A DNA stretch of 54,933 nucleotides from Actinomadura soli (GCF_005889715.1 NZ_VCKW01000018.1:1-54933), one strand, 5' to 3'; positions 17,323 through 26,504 are shown, counted from the first letter of the stretch. Translations and numbers: made by a program. The notes: generated from the sequence alone by a model not told the origin.

Positions 17323-18803
17323 TGCACGCCGCCCTGATCCCGGACCGGCGGGAACTGGAAGACCCCCGCGGGCGCTGCGTCGACGGCGCCGGCCTGCGCC
17401 TTGACAACGCGCAGTTCGCCGAGCGCGTGCGCGCGGCGAGCGCGCGGTTGGCCGGGCTCGGCGTCGGCCGTGGCACGGTCGTCGCCGTCATCCTGCCCAA
17501 CCGTGTCGAGTTCGCCGTCGCCTTGTTCGCGGCGTGGCGGCTCGGGGCGGTCGTGACGCCGTTGAACCCCGCCCTAACCGCGGACGAATGCGCCTACCAA
17601 CTCGCCGACTCGGGGACCGTGCTCGCGGTCGCCGACGCCGAGCGGGCCGACCGGATCCGCGCCGCGGTTCCGGTGGTCCTGGACCCGGCCGACCTCGACG
17701 GCGGTCCGGGCTCGGCACCGGAGCCGGTGGCCGACCTCGACGACCTGGCACTGCTGGTCTACACGAGCGGCACGACCGGGCGTCCCAAGGGGGTGATGCT
17801 CGGTCACGACAACATCGCCGCGATGGTGCGGATCTGGATCGACTGGCTCACGGTGACGACCGCCGACCGCTGCCTGCTGATCCTGCCGCTCTTCCACGTC
17901 AACGGCATCATGGTCAGCCTGGTCGGGCCGCTCGCCGCGGGCGCCTCCGTGGTCATCGGCGACCGGTTCGCAGCGGAACGGTTCTGGTCACAGGTCGAAC
18001 GGGAGCGGCCGACCTACTTCTCGGCGGTGCCGACGATCCTGACCGCCCTCTGCGAGCTGCCGGACGCCACGACCCCCGACACCTCGTCCCTTCGTTTCGT
18101 CGCCTGCGGAGCGGCTCCGGCCACCGCGGCGCTGCTGCGCGCGTTCGAGGAGCGGTACCTGGCTCCGGTGATCGAGGGATACGGGCTCACGGAGTGCACG
18201 CTGGCGGCGACCATCAACCCGCTCGGCGACGGCCGGAAGGCCGGCACCGTCGGCCGGCCGCTCGACGGCGTCGAGGTGTCCGTGCTGGACGCGCGGGGAG
18301 CGATCCTCCCGGCGGGCGGCCGAGGCGAGGTCGCGATCCGCGGCGCCACGGTGATGCGGGGCTACCTCGGCCTCGATGAGGAGACGCGCCGCACCCTCGA
18401 CGGCGGGTGGCTGCACACCGGCGACGTCGGGTACTTCGACGGCGACGGGTACCTCGTGCTGGCGGACCGTCTGAAGGACCTCATCATCTGGGGCGGGGAG
18501 AACATCTCTCCCAAGGAGGTCGAGAACGTCCTGCGGGCGCATCCGGCCGTGCTCGAGGCCGTCGTCGTGGGGCGTCCGCATTTCCGGTACGGGGAGGAGC
18601 CGGTCGCGTTCGTGGTGCTGCGCGGCGGCGCCCACTGCGGACCGGAGGAGCTGCTCGCCCACTGCGGCGAGCGGTTGGCCAGATTCAAGGTGCCGCGGGA
18701 GATCCGGATCGAGCGCCGACTGCCGACGAACGCCGTCGGCAAGCTCGTCAAGGGTCCACTTCGTGAACGGATGCGGTCGGAGAGCCGCACCCCTTCCCAA
18801 TAA
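17319..18803 (+). CDS. Acyl-CoA synthetase / AMP-dependent ligase
   Basis: A 494-aa ANL-superfamily enzyme. Motif A3 is VYTSGTTGRPKGVM (about residue 146-160), A5 is GYGLTECT, A7 is LHTGDVGYFDGDGY, and A8 is DRLKDLIIWGGENI. The catalytic C-terminal Lys is in NAVGKLVKG. It therefore activates a carboxylate through an acyl-adenylate to a CoA thioester. GTG 17319 and ATG 17322 are both possible starts, with GGAG just upstream. It is the last gene of the SBP1-amidase operon: amidase hydrolysis would release an acid that this enzyme could activate, which is inference. Confidence 0.9.
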   Translation: MMHAALIPDRRELEDPRGRCVDGAGLRLDNAQFAERVRAASARLAGLGVGRGTVVAVILPNRVEFAVALFAAWRLGAVVTPLNPALTADECAYQLADSGTVLAVADAERADRIRAAVPVVLDPADLDGGPGSAPEPVADLDDLALLVYTSGTTGRPKGVMLGHDNIAAMVRIWIDWLTVTTADRCLLILPLFHVNGIMVSLVGPLAAGASVVIGDRFAAERFWSQVERERPTYFSAVPTILTALCELPDATTPDTSSLRFVACGAAPATAALLRAFEERYLAPVIEGYGLTECTLAATINPLGDGRKAGTVGRPLDGVEVSVLDARGAILPAGGRGEVAIRGATVMRGYLGLDEETRRTLDGGWLHTGDVGYFDGDGYLVLADRLKDLIIWGGENISPKEVENVLRAHPAVLEAVVVGRPHFRYGEEPVAFVVLRGGAHCGPEELLAHCGERLARFKVPREIRIERRLPTNAVGKLVKGPLRERMRSESRTPSQ

Positions 18804-18830
18804 ATCGATTTTCTTCTAGTCTATCGATAC
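18801..18830. promoter_or_regulatory. ATCGAT-type operator pair upstream of the SBP2-Liv operon
   Basis: AAATCGATTT (18802-18811) and TATCGATA (18822-18829) are perfect palindromes whose centres are 19 bp apart, starting inside the stop codon of the ligase gene and 106 bases before the SBP2 start. Motif and spacing match the sites at 11870-11892 and 24514-24574. This is the only AT-rich segment between the two operons, so it probably holds the operator of the transport operon. Confidence 0.65.
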
Positions 18831-18935
18831 ATCTTAGCGTCGCGAGTGTGTCGGCGTCCGCCGGGTCAGCGCTGACCGGACGGCCGTGCCGATCGCCTTG
18901 AGGGTCCGCGACGTCACGACCCCTGAGGAGGCGCG

Positions 18936-20222
18936 GTGTCTGTTCCGTCGTTGAGATCATCGGTGCCGCGACGTGTGTTCGGCCGGAGCGGCCGCGGGCT
19001 GGCCGCCATGGCCTGTATCGCCGCGCTGGCGTCCGGCGCCGTCGCCTGTGGGAGCGGCGGTGAGCAGAGCCCCAGCCCGTCCGGCCACAGCGCGGCGAAG
19101 CTGCGGATCGGTGTCCTGGCCAACGTCACGGGCCCGCTGCCCAGCGGCGAGGAGAACGCACCACCCGTCCTCAAGGCCTGGGCCAAGTACGTCAACGCCG
19201 ACGGCGGCATCAGCGGTCACCAGGTCGAGATGGTGGTGGCCGACACCAAGGGAGACGCGCCGACGGCGACCACCGCGGCCCGCCGGATCGCCTCCGACAA
19301 GAGCATCGTCGCCGTGATCCTGTTCGACGCCGCTACCGAGGCCCTCATCGCCGACACCATCACGAAGGCCGGCCTGCCGGTGATCGGCGGGATGGGCTAC
19401 GCGACCAACGCCTGGGGCAAGATGCCCAACTGGTTCCCGCTGACCACGTCGATCCCCTCCATCTTCAACATGGGCATGGTGCTGGGCAAGACGCTGGGCG
19501 CCCACACCACCGCCCTGACGATCTGCGCCGAGATCCCCGGCTGCGCGCAGGCCGGCCCGGTGGTGCAGAAGGCCAGCGAGAGCCAGGGGATGAAGTACGC
19601 CGGGACCCTGAAGATCTCCTCATCCGCGCCGAGCCACATGGCGGAGTGCCTGCGGATCAAGAAGGAGAACGTCGACTACGTCATGCTCGGAGCCGCCACC
19701 GCCACCGCGGCGCTGCGCGTGGCCAATGAGTGCGGGCAGCAGGGCTACACCGGACGATGGGGCCTGTTCGGCGGCGTGGTCGTGCCCAAGGCGATGCGCG
19801 AGAACGACCCGGGGGTCCGGCTCGACCTGGCGCTCAACTCCTTCCCGTGGTTCGCCGACGCGCCGCCGGTCCGGAGGTACCGGGACGTCATGTCCCAGCA
19901 GGGCGTCCCGGAGCCGGTCTGGGGCGACCCCCACAGCACCGCCGCCTACGCGACCGTGGAGCTCTTCCGCAAGGCGCTGCAGGACGCGGTGTCCGTGCTG
20001 CCCACCTCACCTGGCCGCCGGGACGTCATCGCCGCCTACGGCCGTGTGACGGACGAGAACCTGGGCGGCCTGCTCCCGCAGAAGGTCACCTTCCATGCCG
20101 GCCAGCCCGCGCAGCCGATTGCGTGCTACTGGTTCGGGAGCTTCAAGTCCGGCCAGTTCGGCGACGGAGACCTGGGCAAACCGGTGTGCGATCCCCCGCA
20201 GCTTCGCGCGGTGGCCAAGTGA
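18936..20222 (+). CDS. Liv-type substrate-binding lipoprotein 2
   Basis: A 428-aa binding lipoprotein. The signal region is RGLAAMACIAALASGAVAC with the lipobox Cys about residue 34, then a Gly/Ser linker and a two-lobed periplasmic-binding domain beginning LRIGVLANVTGPL. GTG 18936 is preceded by GAGGAGG. It is a paralogue of the protein at 11984 and is directly followed (22 nt) by the LivH-LivM-LivG fusion and LivF, so it is the primary receptor of this importer. Ligand: probably an amide or amino-acid-like compound, given the amidases in the island. Confidence 0.9.
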   Translation: MSVPSLRSSVPRRVFGRSGRGLAAMACIAALASGAVACGSGGEQSPSPSGHSAAKLRIGVLANVTGPLPSGEENAPPVLKAWAKYVNADGGISGHQVEMVVADTKGDAPTATTAARRIASDKSIVAVILFDAATEALIADTITKAGLPVIGGMGYATNAWGKMPNWFPLTTSIPSIFNMGMVLGKTLGAHTTALTICAEIPGCAQAGPVVQKASESQGMKYAGTLKISSSAPSHMAECLRIKKENVDYVMLGAATATAALRVANECGQQGYTGRWGLFGGVVVPKAMRENDPGVRLDLALNSFPWFADAPPVRRYRDVMSQQGVPEPVWGDPHSTAAYATVELFRKALQDAVSVLPTSPGRRDVIAAYGRVTDENLGGLLPQKVTFHAGQPAQPIACYWFGSFKSGQFGDGDLGKPVCDPPQLRAVAK

Positions 20223-20244
20223 CGCCGCGCAACCGGGAGACATC

Positions 20245-22959
20245 GTGAACGCGGCTGACCTTCTGCCCTTCATCGTCAGCGGCATCGTGGTCGGTACCGT
20301 CTACGGCCTGGCCGCCGGCGGGCTGGTACTCACCTACAAGACCTCTGGCATCTTCAACTTCGGCCACGGCGCGCTGGCCACGGCCGCCGCCTACGCCTTC
20401 TACTCGCTGCACGTCGTTCACGGCGTCGCCTGGCCGGTGGCGCTGATCCTGTCCGTGCTCGTCCTGGGGCCTGGCCTCGGCCTGCTCATGGAGCGGTTCG
20501 CGGCGAAGCTGGCGCCGCAGCCGACCACTTTCAAGATCGTGGGCACCATCGGCCTGGTGCTGGTCGTGCAGGGCGTCGCCGTCCTCACGTACGGGACCAC
20601 CACGATCCGGGTGAAGCAGTTCCTGCCAGGTGCCGGTCGCTCGTTCGCCGTGCTGGGCGTGGTCGTCAGCTACGACAAGGCGATGATCGCAGCGGTGGCG
20701 CTGGCCTCAGTCGCGGCGCTGTGGGCCTTCTTCCGCCGGTCGCGCACGGGGCTGGCGATGCGCGCCGTCGTTGACGACCCGGCGTTGCTCGCGATGCGGG
20801 GGACCGACGCGGTGCGCGTGCGGCGCGCCGCCTGGATCATCGGCTCGACGTTCGCCGCGCTGTCCGGAGTGCTGATCGCACCGCTCATCGGCCTCGATTC
20901 GATCCTGCTCACGTTCATGGTGGTCCAGGCGTTCGCCGCCGCGGTCATCGGGCGTTTCTCCAACATCCCGCTGACGCTGGTCGGCGGCATCGTGGTCGGC
21001 ATCGCGGCGAGCGTGGCCGAGAAGTACGCGCTGGGCACGAGCTGGCTCTCCGGGCTGCCGGCTTCGGTGCCCTTCCTGATCCTTTTCGTCGTGCTGCTCA
21101 TCCGCGGCCGTACGCTTGTGTCACCGCGGGTGCGCACACACGTCCGGCCGTCGAGCCCCTACCGCGCGCCGGGGTGGGTCCGCGCCATCGCCGGAGCGGT
21201 GGTCCTGGTACCGCTGCTGGTCGTGCCCGAACTCGTGGGAGACCGGCTGTCGTTCTTCACGACCGGGCTGGCGACAGCCCTCATGCTCCTGTCCCTCGGG
21301 CTCCTCGTACGCACATCGGGTCAGGTGTCACTGTGCCACTCGGTCTTCGCCGCAATCGGCGCGGTGGCCTTCTCCCAGCTCCATCTCGATCTGGGCCTGC
21401 CCTGGCTCGTCGCGGTCCTGCTGGGTGCCCTCGTCGCCGTCCCCATCGGAGCGCTGGTCGCGATCCCGGCGATCCGGCTCTCAGGCCTGTTCCTGGCGCT
21501 GGCGACCTTCGGGTTCGGAATCCTCGTCCAGCAGTTGCTCTATCCGCAGACCTGGATGTTCACAAGCTTCGCCCAGGGACGGGAGATGCCCCATCCGTCC
21601 TTCGCCGAAGAGCCCGAGCAGTTCTACTACGTGGTGCTCGCCGCGCTGTTTCTCACCGCGCTGACGGTCGTCCTCATCGAGCGGAGCCGGCTGGGGCGCA
21701 TGCTGCGCGGCATGGCCGGCTCACCCGAGGGCGTGTCCGCCATGGGCTTGAGCACATCCGTCACGCGGGTCACGGTGTTCTGCGTCTCGGCTTTCCTCGC
21801 CGCCATCGCCGGGATCCTGCTCGGCGTCGAGCGCAACTTCGCGACGGGCGGCGACGCCTTCTTCGGGTCCTACAACTCGCTGATCCTGCTGGCCATGCTG
21901 GCCCTCGCGCCCTTCGCGGAGCCTTGGTACGCGCTGCTGCCCGCCATCGGGGCGGTCGTTCCGGGCTACTTCACGGGCGCCGACACCACCTCGTGGCTCA
22001 ACATCATCTTCGGTGTGTCGGCCGTTCTCGTCTCCATGGCCGGGGGCAACCCGACGATGCCCACCCGGTGGCGGGCGAGGCTGGATCGCCTGGCATGGAG
22101 AAGGGGCGGCTCAAGTCGGCCTGCCCCCGCCGCGCTGCCGCGCGTCCGCGAGGAAGGGGACCGCGCCGCGGGCCTGGAGGTGCGCGAGCTTACCGTCAGG
22201 TACGGCGGGCTGATGGCCGTCCACGGGCTCAGCCTCGACGCGCCGATGGGGAAGATCACCGGCCTGATCGGCCCCAACGGCGCGGGCAAGACGTCGACCT
22301 TCGACGTGTGCAGCGGGTTCAACCGCCGCCACGGCGGCAGGGTCCTCCTGCACGGCTCGGATGTCACTGGGCGGTCGGCGGCCGCCCGCGCCCGTAACGG
22401 ACTGGGCCGTACGTTCCAGTCCGTCGAGCTCTGCGACACGCTGACCGTGCTGGAGAACGTCCGCCTCGGTCATGAGGCCGGGCAGGCAGGTGCCAACCCG
22501 CTGGCCCAGATCGTGGCCGGGCCGGTCGCCTGGCGGACGAGCCGACAGCGGGCCGCCGCGGCGCTGGAGCGTTGCGGTCTGACCCACCTCGCCGGAACGC
22601 CGGCCGGGGAGCTGTCGACCGGCCAGCGGCGGCTCGCCGAGCTGGCGCGATGTCTGGCCGGAGGGTTCGACGTACTGCTTCTGGACGAGCCGTCGGCGGG
22701 CTTGGACCCGGACGAGACCGCCCGCTTCGGCGACCTCGTGCTGAGCGTCGTCCAGGAGACCGGTGTCGGCGTCCTGCTCATCGAGCACGACATGGCGCTG
22801 GTGATGCGCCTCTGCGGATACCTGTACGTCCTGGACTTCGGGGAGCTGATCTTCGAGGGGACGCCCGCGGCGGTGGCCGCGAGCCCGGTCGTCCAGGCTG
22901 CCTACCTCGGCTCGGACGTCGCCGTGGAACGCGTTGACGAGAACACGCGAAGGAGCTGA
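20245..22959 (+). CDS. LivH-LivM-LivG fusion: importer permeases plus ATPase
   Basis: A 904-aa single polypeptide carrying three usually separate Liv subunits. Residues about 1-295 are LivH-like permease (FIVSGIVVGTVYGLAAGGLV, FNFGHGAL), about 300-590 LivM-like permease (LRTSGQ-type QVSLCHSVFAAIGAVA, RLSGLFLALATFGFG), and about 630-904 a LivG-like ATPase with Walker A GLIGPNGAGKTS (about 671-682), signature LSTGQRRLAEL in place of LSGGQ, Walker B VLLLDEPSAGLDP and the family ending VVQAAYLG. Start GTG 20245 follows CGGGAGA; the upstream open frame overlaps SBP2. Such fusions are known in actinobacteria. It needs the separate LivF ATPase encoded next. Confidence 0.9.
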   Translation: MNAADLLPFIVSGIVVGTVYGLAAGGLVLTYKTSGIFNFGHGALATAAAYAFYSLHVVHGVAWPVALILSVLVLGPGLGLLMERFAAKLAPQPTTFKIVGTIGLVLVVQGVAVLTYGTTTIRVKQFLPGAGRSFAVLGVVVSYDKAMIAAVALASVAALWAFFRRSRTGLAMRAVVDDPALLAMRGTDAVRVRRAAWIIGSTFAALSGVLIAPLIGLDSILLTFMVVQAFAAAVIGRFSNIPLTLVGGIVVGIAASVAEKYALGTSWLSGLPASVPFLILFVVLLIRGRTLVSPRVRTHVRPSSPYRAPGWVRAIAGAVVLVPLLVVPELVGDRLSFFTTGLATALMLLSLGLLVRTSGQVSLCHSVFAAIGAVAFSQLHLDLGLPWLVAVLLGALVAVPIGALVAIPAIRLSGLFLALATFGFGILVQQLLYPQTWMFTSFAQGREMPHPSFAEEPEQFYYVVLAALFLTALTVVLIERSRLGRMLRGMAGSPEGVSAMGLSTSVTRVTVFCVSAFLAAIAGILLGVERNFATGGDAFFGSYNSLILLAMLALAPFAEPWYALLPAIGAVVPGYFTGADTTSWLNIIFGVSAVLVSMAGGNPTMPTRWRARLDRLAWRRGGSSRPAPAALPRVREEGDRAAGLEVRELTVRYGGLMAVHGLSLDAPMGKITGLIGPNGAGKTSTFDVCSGFNRRHGGRVLLHGSDVTGRSAAARARNGLGRTFQSVELCDTLTVLENVRLGHEAGQAGANPLAQIVAGPVAWRTSRQRAAAALERCGLTHLAGTPAGELSTGQRRLAELARCLAGGFDVLLLDEPSAGLDPDETARFGDLVLSVVQETGVGVLLIEHDMALVMRLCGYLYVLDFGELIFEGTPAAVAASPVVQAAYLGSDVAVERVDENTRRS

Positions 22960-22964
22960 ACAGC

Positions 22965-23708
22965 GTGACCGATACACCGGCGCTGGAGGTCCGTCGCCTG
23001 ACGACCGGCTATGGCGAGTCGACGGTGCTGCGGGATCTGTCGCTCACGGTGCCGGCCGGCGGCGTGGTCGCGCTGCTCGGCCCGAACGGTGCCGGCAAGA
23101 CGACGCTGCTGAGAGCCGTCTCGGGCCTCCTGCCCGCCCAGAGCGGCCAGGTTCTCATGGGCGGGCGCACGATCACGAACATCCGCGCGCACGAGCGGGC
23201 GCGGGCCGGGGTGTGCCACGTCCCGGAGGGCGGCGGGATCTTCCCGAGCCTGACCGTGCGGGAGAACCTGGTCATGCAAGCGATCCCGGGTGGGGAGGCG
23301 GAGGCCACGGAGCGCGCCGTCGCGGCCTTCCCCATCCTCGGCGATCGGCTGCGCCAGCGGGCGGGGACGCTCAGCGGCGGGCAGCGGCGAATGCTCGCCA
23401 TCGCCGCCGCCCATGTGCGCAACCCCGCCCTGCTCCTGGTGGATGAGGCGTCCCTCGGGCTGGCGCCCATCGTCGTCGAGGAGATCTTCGACTTCCTGCG
23501 CAGGCTCGCGGCCGACCGTGCCGCGATCCTCATCGTCGACCAGTTCGCCGTTCGGGCGCTGGAGTTCGCCCAGTCCGCGTACGTCCTGCGGAAGGGCGAG
23601 ATCGTCTTCGACGGCGGAGCGGAGGACCTGCTGGGCTCCGACCTGTTCTCCCACTATCTGGGGGCCCCGCCGATTCCCGGCGCCGACCTCGGTCGGCCGC
23701 GACCATGA
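22965..23708 (+). CDS. livF: LivF-type ABC transporter ATP-binding protein
   Basis: A 247-aa ATPase starting at GTG 22965, 5 nt after the fusion stop. Walker A GPNGAGKTT (about residues 39-47), signature LSGGQRRM, Walker B LLLVDEASLGLAP and the LivF-typical VPEGGGIFPSLTVRENL are present. Walker B has EAS rather than EPS, a common LivF variant. It would form the heteromeric ATPase with the LivG domain of the preceding fusion. It is the last gene of the operon and is convergent with the GntR gene, 53 nt away, without an obvious hairpin. Confidence 0.9.
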   Translation: MTDTPALEVRRLTTGYGESTVLRDLSLTVPAGGVVALLGPNGAGKTTLLRAVSGLLPAQSGQVLMGGRTITNIRAHERARAGVCHVPEGGGIFPSLTVRENLVMQAIPGGEAEATERAVAAFPILGDRLRQRAGTLSGGQRRMLAIAAAHVRNPALLLVDEASLGLAPIVVEEIFDFLRRLAADRAAILIVDQFAVRALEFAQSAYVLRKGEIVFDGGAEDLLGSDLFSHYLGAPPIPGADLGRPRP

Positions 23709-23761
23709 CGTGCGGTGCCGGCGCGGTCAGGCGTGATCGGGCTGCGCGTCGGCGGCGGGGG

Positions 23762-24484
23762 TCAGGACCGGCCGGGGCGCTCGGCAGGACGATCCTCCGG
23801 TTCACCGGTCTCCTGGAAGGCGGTCAGCAGATGGTTCGTCGTGCGCTGGATGTGCTCAGTGATCAGCTTGACGCCGAGCTCCGCGTCGTGGGCGATGGAG
23901 GCGTCCATCATTTGGCGGTGCTCCCGGGACGGTTCACGCTTGGACCGGCTCGCCCCCAGGCTGACCGACCAGTGCCGGTACAACTCGGCCGCGTCGAAGA
24001 GCTGCTGGCGCAGCTGCTTGAGCAGCGGGCTCGTGCATGCCGAGGCGAGCGCGGCGTGGAAGTCCGAGTGCGCCCGCATCCACGCGTAGTTGGGCTCGTC
24101 GGTCACAGTGCCGGGCGGGCGCACCGTGCCCTCCAGGCGATGGTGGGCGGCGACGACCTCCGACTCCCAGGCCAGGTCGCCCTTGGCGATCGACTCGCGC
24201 AGCGCCAGGGTTTCGATCTCGATACGGACGCGGGTGAGGTCGACGAGGTCGTCCACGGACAGCGGCCAGACGCTGAAACCCTGCTGCGGGCGGGACTTGA
24301 CGAGGCGTTCCGCCGCCAGGCGCGTGACGGCCTCGCGCACGACGGACAGGCTCACGCCCTGCGCCTTGCAGATCTCGCCGAGGTGCAGGCGCTGCCCTGG
24401 GCGCAGCCGGCCCATGCAGATGTCGTCTTTGACCGCGCCATAGACGTTGTTGACCAACGTCGGGCCCTGTGTGTTTCGAGGCAT
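23762..24484 (-). CDS. GntR-family regulator, FCD (FadR/VanR) type
   Basis: A 240-aa regulator. Residues about 8-75 form the winged helix (VYGAVKDDICMGRLRPGQRL, SLSVVREAVTRLAAE); about 85-220 is an FCD ligand domain with the metal-site pattern HSDFHAAL, EHRQMMD and TEHIQR. FCD regulators usually sense organic acids. It starts at ATG 24484 and is divergent from the FAH hydrolase gene; the 100-bp gap holds four ATCGAT-like sites spaced 18-19 bp. The same sites occur before the other two operons of the island, so this is the best candidate for the island's regulator. Confidence 0.9.
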   Translation of the reverse strand: MPRNTQGPTLVNNVYGAVKDDICMGRLRPGQRLHLGEICKAQGVSLSVVREAVTRLAAERLVKSRPQQGFSVWPLSVDDLVDLTRVRIEIETLALRESIAKGDLAWESEVVAAHHRLEGTVRPPGTVTDEPNYAWMRAHSDFHAALASACTSPLLKQLRQQLFDAAELYRHWSVSLGASRSKREPSREHRQMMDASIAHDAELGVKLITEHIQRTTNHLLTAFQETGEPEDRPAERPGRS

Positions 24485-24513
24485 CGTTGGATCATCGTAT
24501 CACCCCCCCACTC

Positions 24514-24574
24514 ATCGAGATATTAAAAGATATCGATTCTATTTAACTTATCGTTTCTCTGGTCTAAAATCGAT
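24514..24574. promoter_or_regulatory. Phased four-site operator array between gntR and FAH genes
   Basis: ATCGAG (24514-24519), ATCGAT (24532-24537), ATCGTT (24550-24555) and ATCGAT (24569-24574) have centres 18, 18 and 19 bp apart, in an AT-rich stretch inside GC-rich DNA. Near two-turn spacing places all sites on nearly the same helix face, as expected for cooperative dimers. It covers the promoters of both divergent genes, so the regulator would control itself and the FAH operon. Confidence 0.65.
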
Positions 24575-24616
24575 CAAACGGTCAGGGTGACCGCCCGAGA
24601 GGCTGCGGAGGGTGAA

Positions 24617-25495
24617 GTGCGCGTTGCGAACCTGGCGGGACGTCTGGTGCTCCTGGCAGAACAGGGGGCGCTGGACGTCGCTACGGCCTCCGGCGGGCGC
24701 CTGCCGTCGGACCCGCAGAAGGCGTTTGACCGCTGGGCGGAGTTGCGGGCCTGGGCTGAGGTGGCCGAAGGCGACCCGATTCCCGTCGACGATCAGCGGC
24801 TGGGTCCCCCCGTGCCCCGCCCGCGGCAGGTGTTCGCGATCGGCCTGAACTACGCCGGCCACGCCGCCGAGTCCGGGGTGGCGACGCCGGAGTTCCCGTC
24901 GGTGTTCACCAAGTTCCCGACGAGCGTCGGGTCGCCACGCGGCACGATCGACCTACCCAGCGCTCATGTGGACTGGGAGGTCGAACTGGTCGCGGTGGTC
25001 GGGCGGACGGCGCGGCACGTCGGGGACGCCGACGGCTGGTCGTATGTGGCCGGTCTGACCGTCGGGCAGGACCTGTCGGAACGCCGGGTGCAGCTGCGCC
25101 CGCCCGTACCCCAGTTCTCGCTGGGAAAGTCCTTTCCGGGCTTCGGCCCGATCGGCCCCGAACTCGTGACACCCGACGAGTTCGACGACCCCGACACCCT
25201 CGCGATCGGCTGCGAGGTCAACGGCGAGAGCGTGCAGTACGGGACGACCGGGGACCTTGTCTTCTCGATACCGCGGTTGATCAGCTGCTTGTCGTCGGTC
25301 GTCACGCTTCTCCCCGGCGATCTGATCTTCACCGGGACGCCGGCGGGCATCGGGGCGACCCGCGAACCACCGCGCTATCTGCGTGACGGGGACGAGCTGA
25401 CCTCCTGGATAGAGGGCATCGGCCGGATGCGGCACCGCTTCCGCGCGAGCGCTCCGTCCGGTCTCGCGCCCGCGGCGGGCGTACCGCCCCGCTGA
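24617..25495 (+). CDS. Fumarylacetoacetate hydrolase (FAH) family protein
   Basis: A 292-aa enzyme. The FAH fold shows in VFAIGLNYAGHAAE, FTKFPTSVG, the metal-ligand strand VDWEVELVAVVG (two acidic residues) and the closing PGDLIFTGTPAGIG. This set is typical of 2-hydroxyhepta-2,4-diene-1,7-dioate isomerases, acylpyruvases and ring-cleavage hydrolases. GTG 24617 (VRVANLAGR) is chosen because GCGGAGG lies upstream and family members start at this point; GTG 24587 is an in-frame alternative. It opens the operon divergent from gntR and would act late, on a ring-fission diacid. Confidence 0.85.
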   Translation: MRVANLAGRLVLLAEQGALDVATASGGRLPSDPQKAFDRWAELRAWAEVAEGDPIPVDDQRLGPPVPRPRQVFAIGLNYAGHAAESGVATPEFPSVFTKFPTSVGSPRGTIDLPSAHVDWEVELVAVVGRTARHVGDADGWSYVAGLTVGQDLSERRVQLRPPVPQFSLGKSFPGFGPIGPELVTPDEFDDPDTLAIGCEVNGESVQYGTTGDLVFSIPRLISCLSSVVTLLPGDLIFTGTPAGIGATREPPRYLRDGDELTSWIEGIGRMRHRFRASAPSGLAPAAGVPPR

Positions 25496-25598
25496 CCGCC
25501 GTCCCCGGTGTGTGCCGGCACGGGCCCGTGGCGATGGCCGGGGACCGCGGTCGGCTGAATCACCTTCCTGAGCAGTACACAAACCGAGAAACGGAGTT

Positions 25599-26504
25599 GT
25601 GGTGGCAGAGACACCTGAGCTGACGCTGGCCAAGCAGATGTTCCTGGACGCATTTCCCGGCTTGGAGGACGGCTCCCCCGTCACAGTGGAGGATCTGCGC
25701 CGTTACGACGACGACCTGTGGAACTCCTTCCTGCCGGATGACGCGATCACCGAGTCCGTGGACGCGGGCGGCGTCCCCGCGCTGTGGACCGGCACCGAGG
25801 GTGCGTCGCCGGACAAGGTGCTGATCTGGCTGCACGGCGGCGGTTACTCGATCGGTTCCGCGGCCGGACGGCGCGCGCTCGCCGCGGGCATCAGCCGGCA
25901 GGCCGGCTGCCGTGTCCTCCTGCCCGACTATCGCCTGGCACCGGAGAACCGGTTCCCCGCGGCGGTCGAGGACGCGGTCGCCGTCCTGCGATGGACCACC
26001 GAGCTGGTGGATCCGTCGTCGATCGTGATCGGCGGTGACTCGGCGGGAGGCGGGTTGGCGGTCGCGGCCCTGCTCTCCTCGCGGGACGAGGGGCTGGCGC
26101 CCCCGGCCGCCGCCGTGCTGCTCTCACCGCTCGCCGACTTCACCGCGTCCGGGGAGAGCCACCGGATCAACAAGGAACTCGATCCCTTCGTCACCGCGGA
26201 GATGCTCGCCGGCCTCGGCGAAGCGTACTTCGGTGACAGTGACCGGAGGAACCCGCTCATCTCCCCGGTGTTCGGGGACATCGCGGGTCTGCCTCCGCTG
26301 CAGATCCTGGTGGGCACCGCGGAGGCGCTGCTCGACGACTCGCGGGCCCTGGCCCGGTCGGCGGTCAACGCCGGCATCGACGTCGACGTCAGGTTCTTCG
26401 ACGGCATGTTCCACCTATGGCCCATGTTCGCCTCCATCCTCCCGGAAGGGCAGCGGGCGATCGACGCCATGAGTGCCTTCGTCCGGGACCGCATCGAAAC
26501 CTGA
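25599..26504 (+). CDS. HSL-family esterase/lipase (alpha/beta hydrolase)
   Basis: A 301-aa hormone-sensitive-lipase-type hydrolase. The oxyanion-hole motif is LHGGGYSIG (about residues 82-90), the nucleophile Ser lies in GGDSAGGGLA, and the catalytic His in DGMFHLWPMF; the acid is probably the Asp of LLDDSRA. No signal peptide. Starts at GTG 25599 or GTG 25602 behind ACGGAG. The 103 nt between the FAH gene and this one hold no ATCGAT site. It likely cleaves an ester or lactone of the pathway; specificity cannot be read. Confidence 0.88.
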   Translation: MVAETPELTLAKQMFLDAFPGLEDGSPVTVEDLRRYDDDLWNSFLPDDAITESVDAGGVPALWTGTEGASPDKVLIWLHGGGYSIGSAAGRRALAAGISRQAGCRVLLPDYRLAPENRFPAAVEDAVAVLRWTTELVDPSSIVIGGDSAGGGLAVAALLSSRDEGLAPPAAAVLLSPLADFTASGESHRINKELDPFVTAEMLAGLGEAYFGDSDRRNPLISPVFGDIAGLPPLQILVGTAEALLDDSRALARSAVNAGIDVDVRFFDGMFHLWPMFASILPEGQRAIDAMSAFVRDRIET

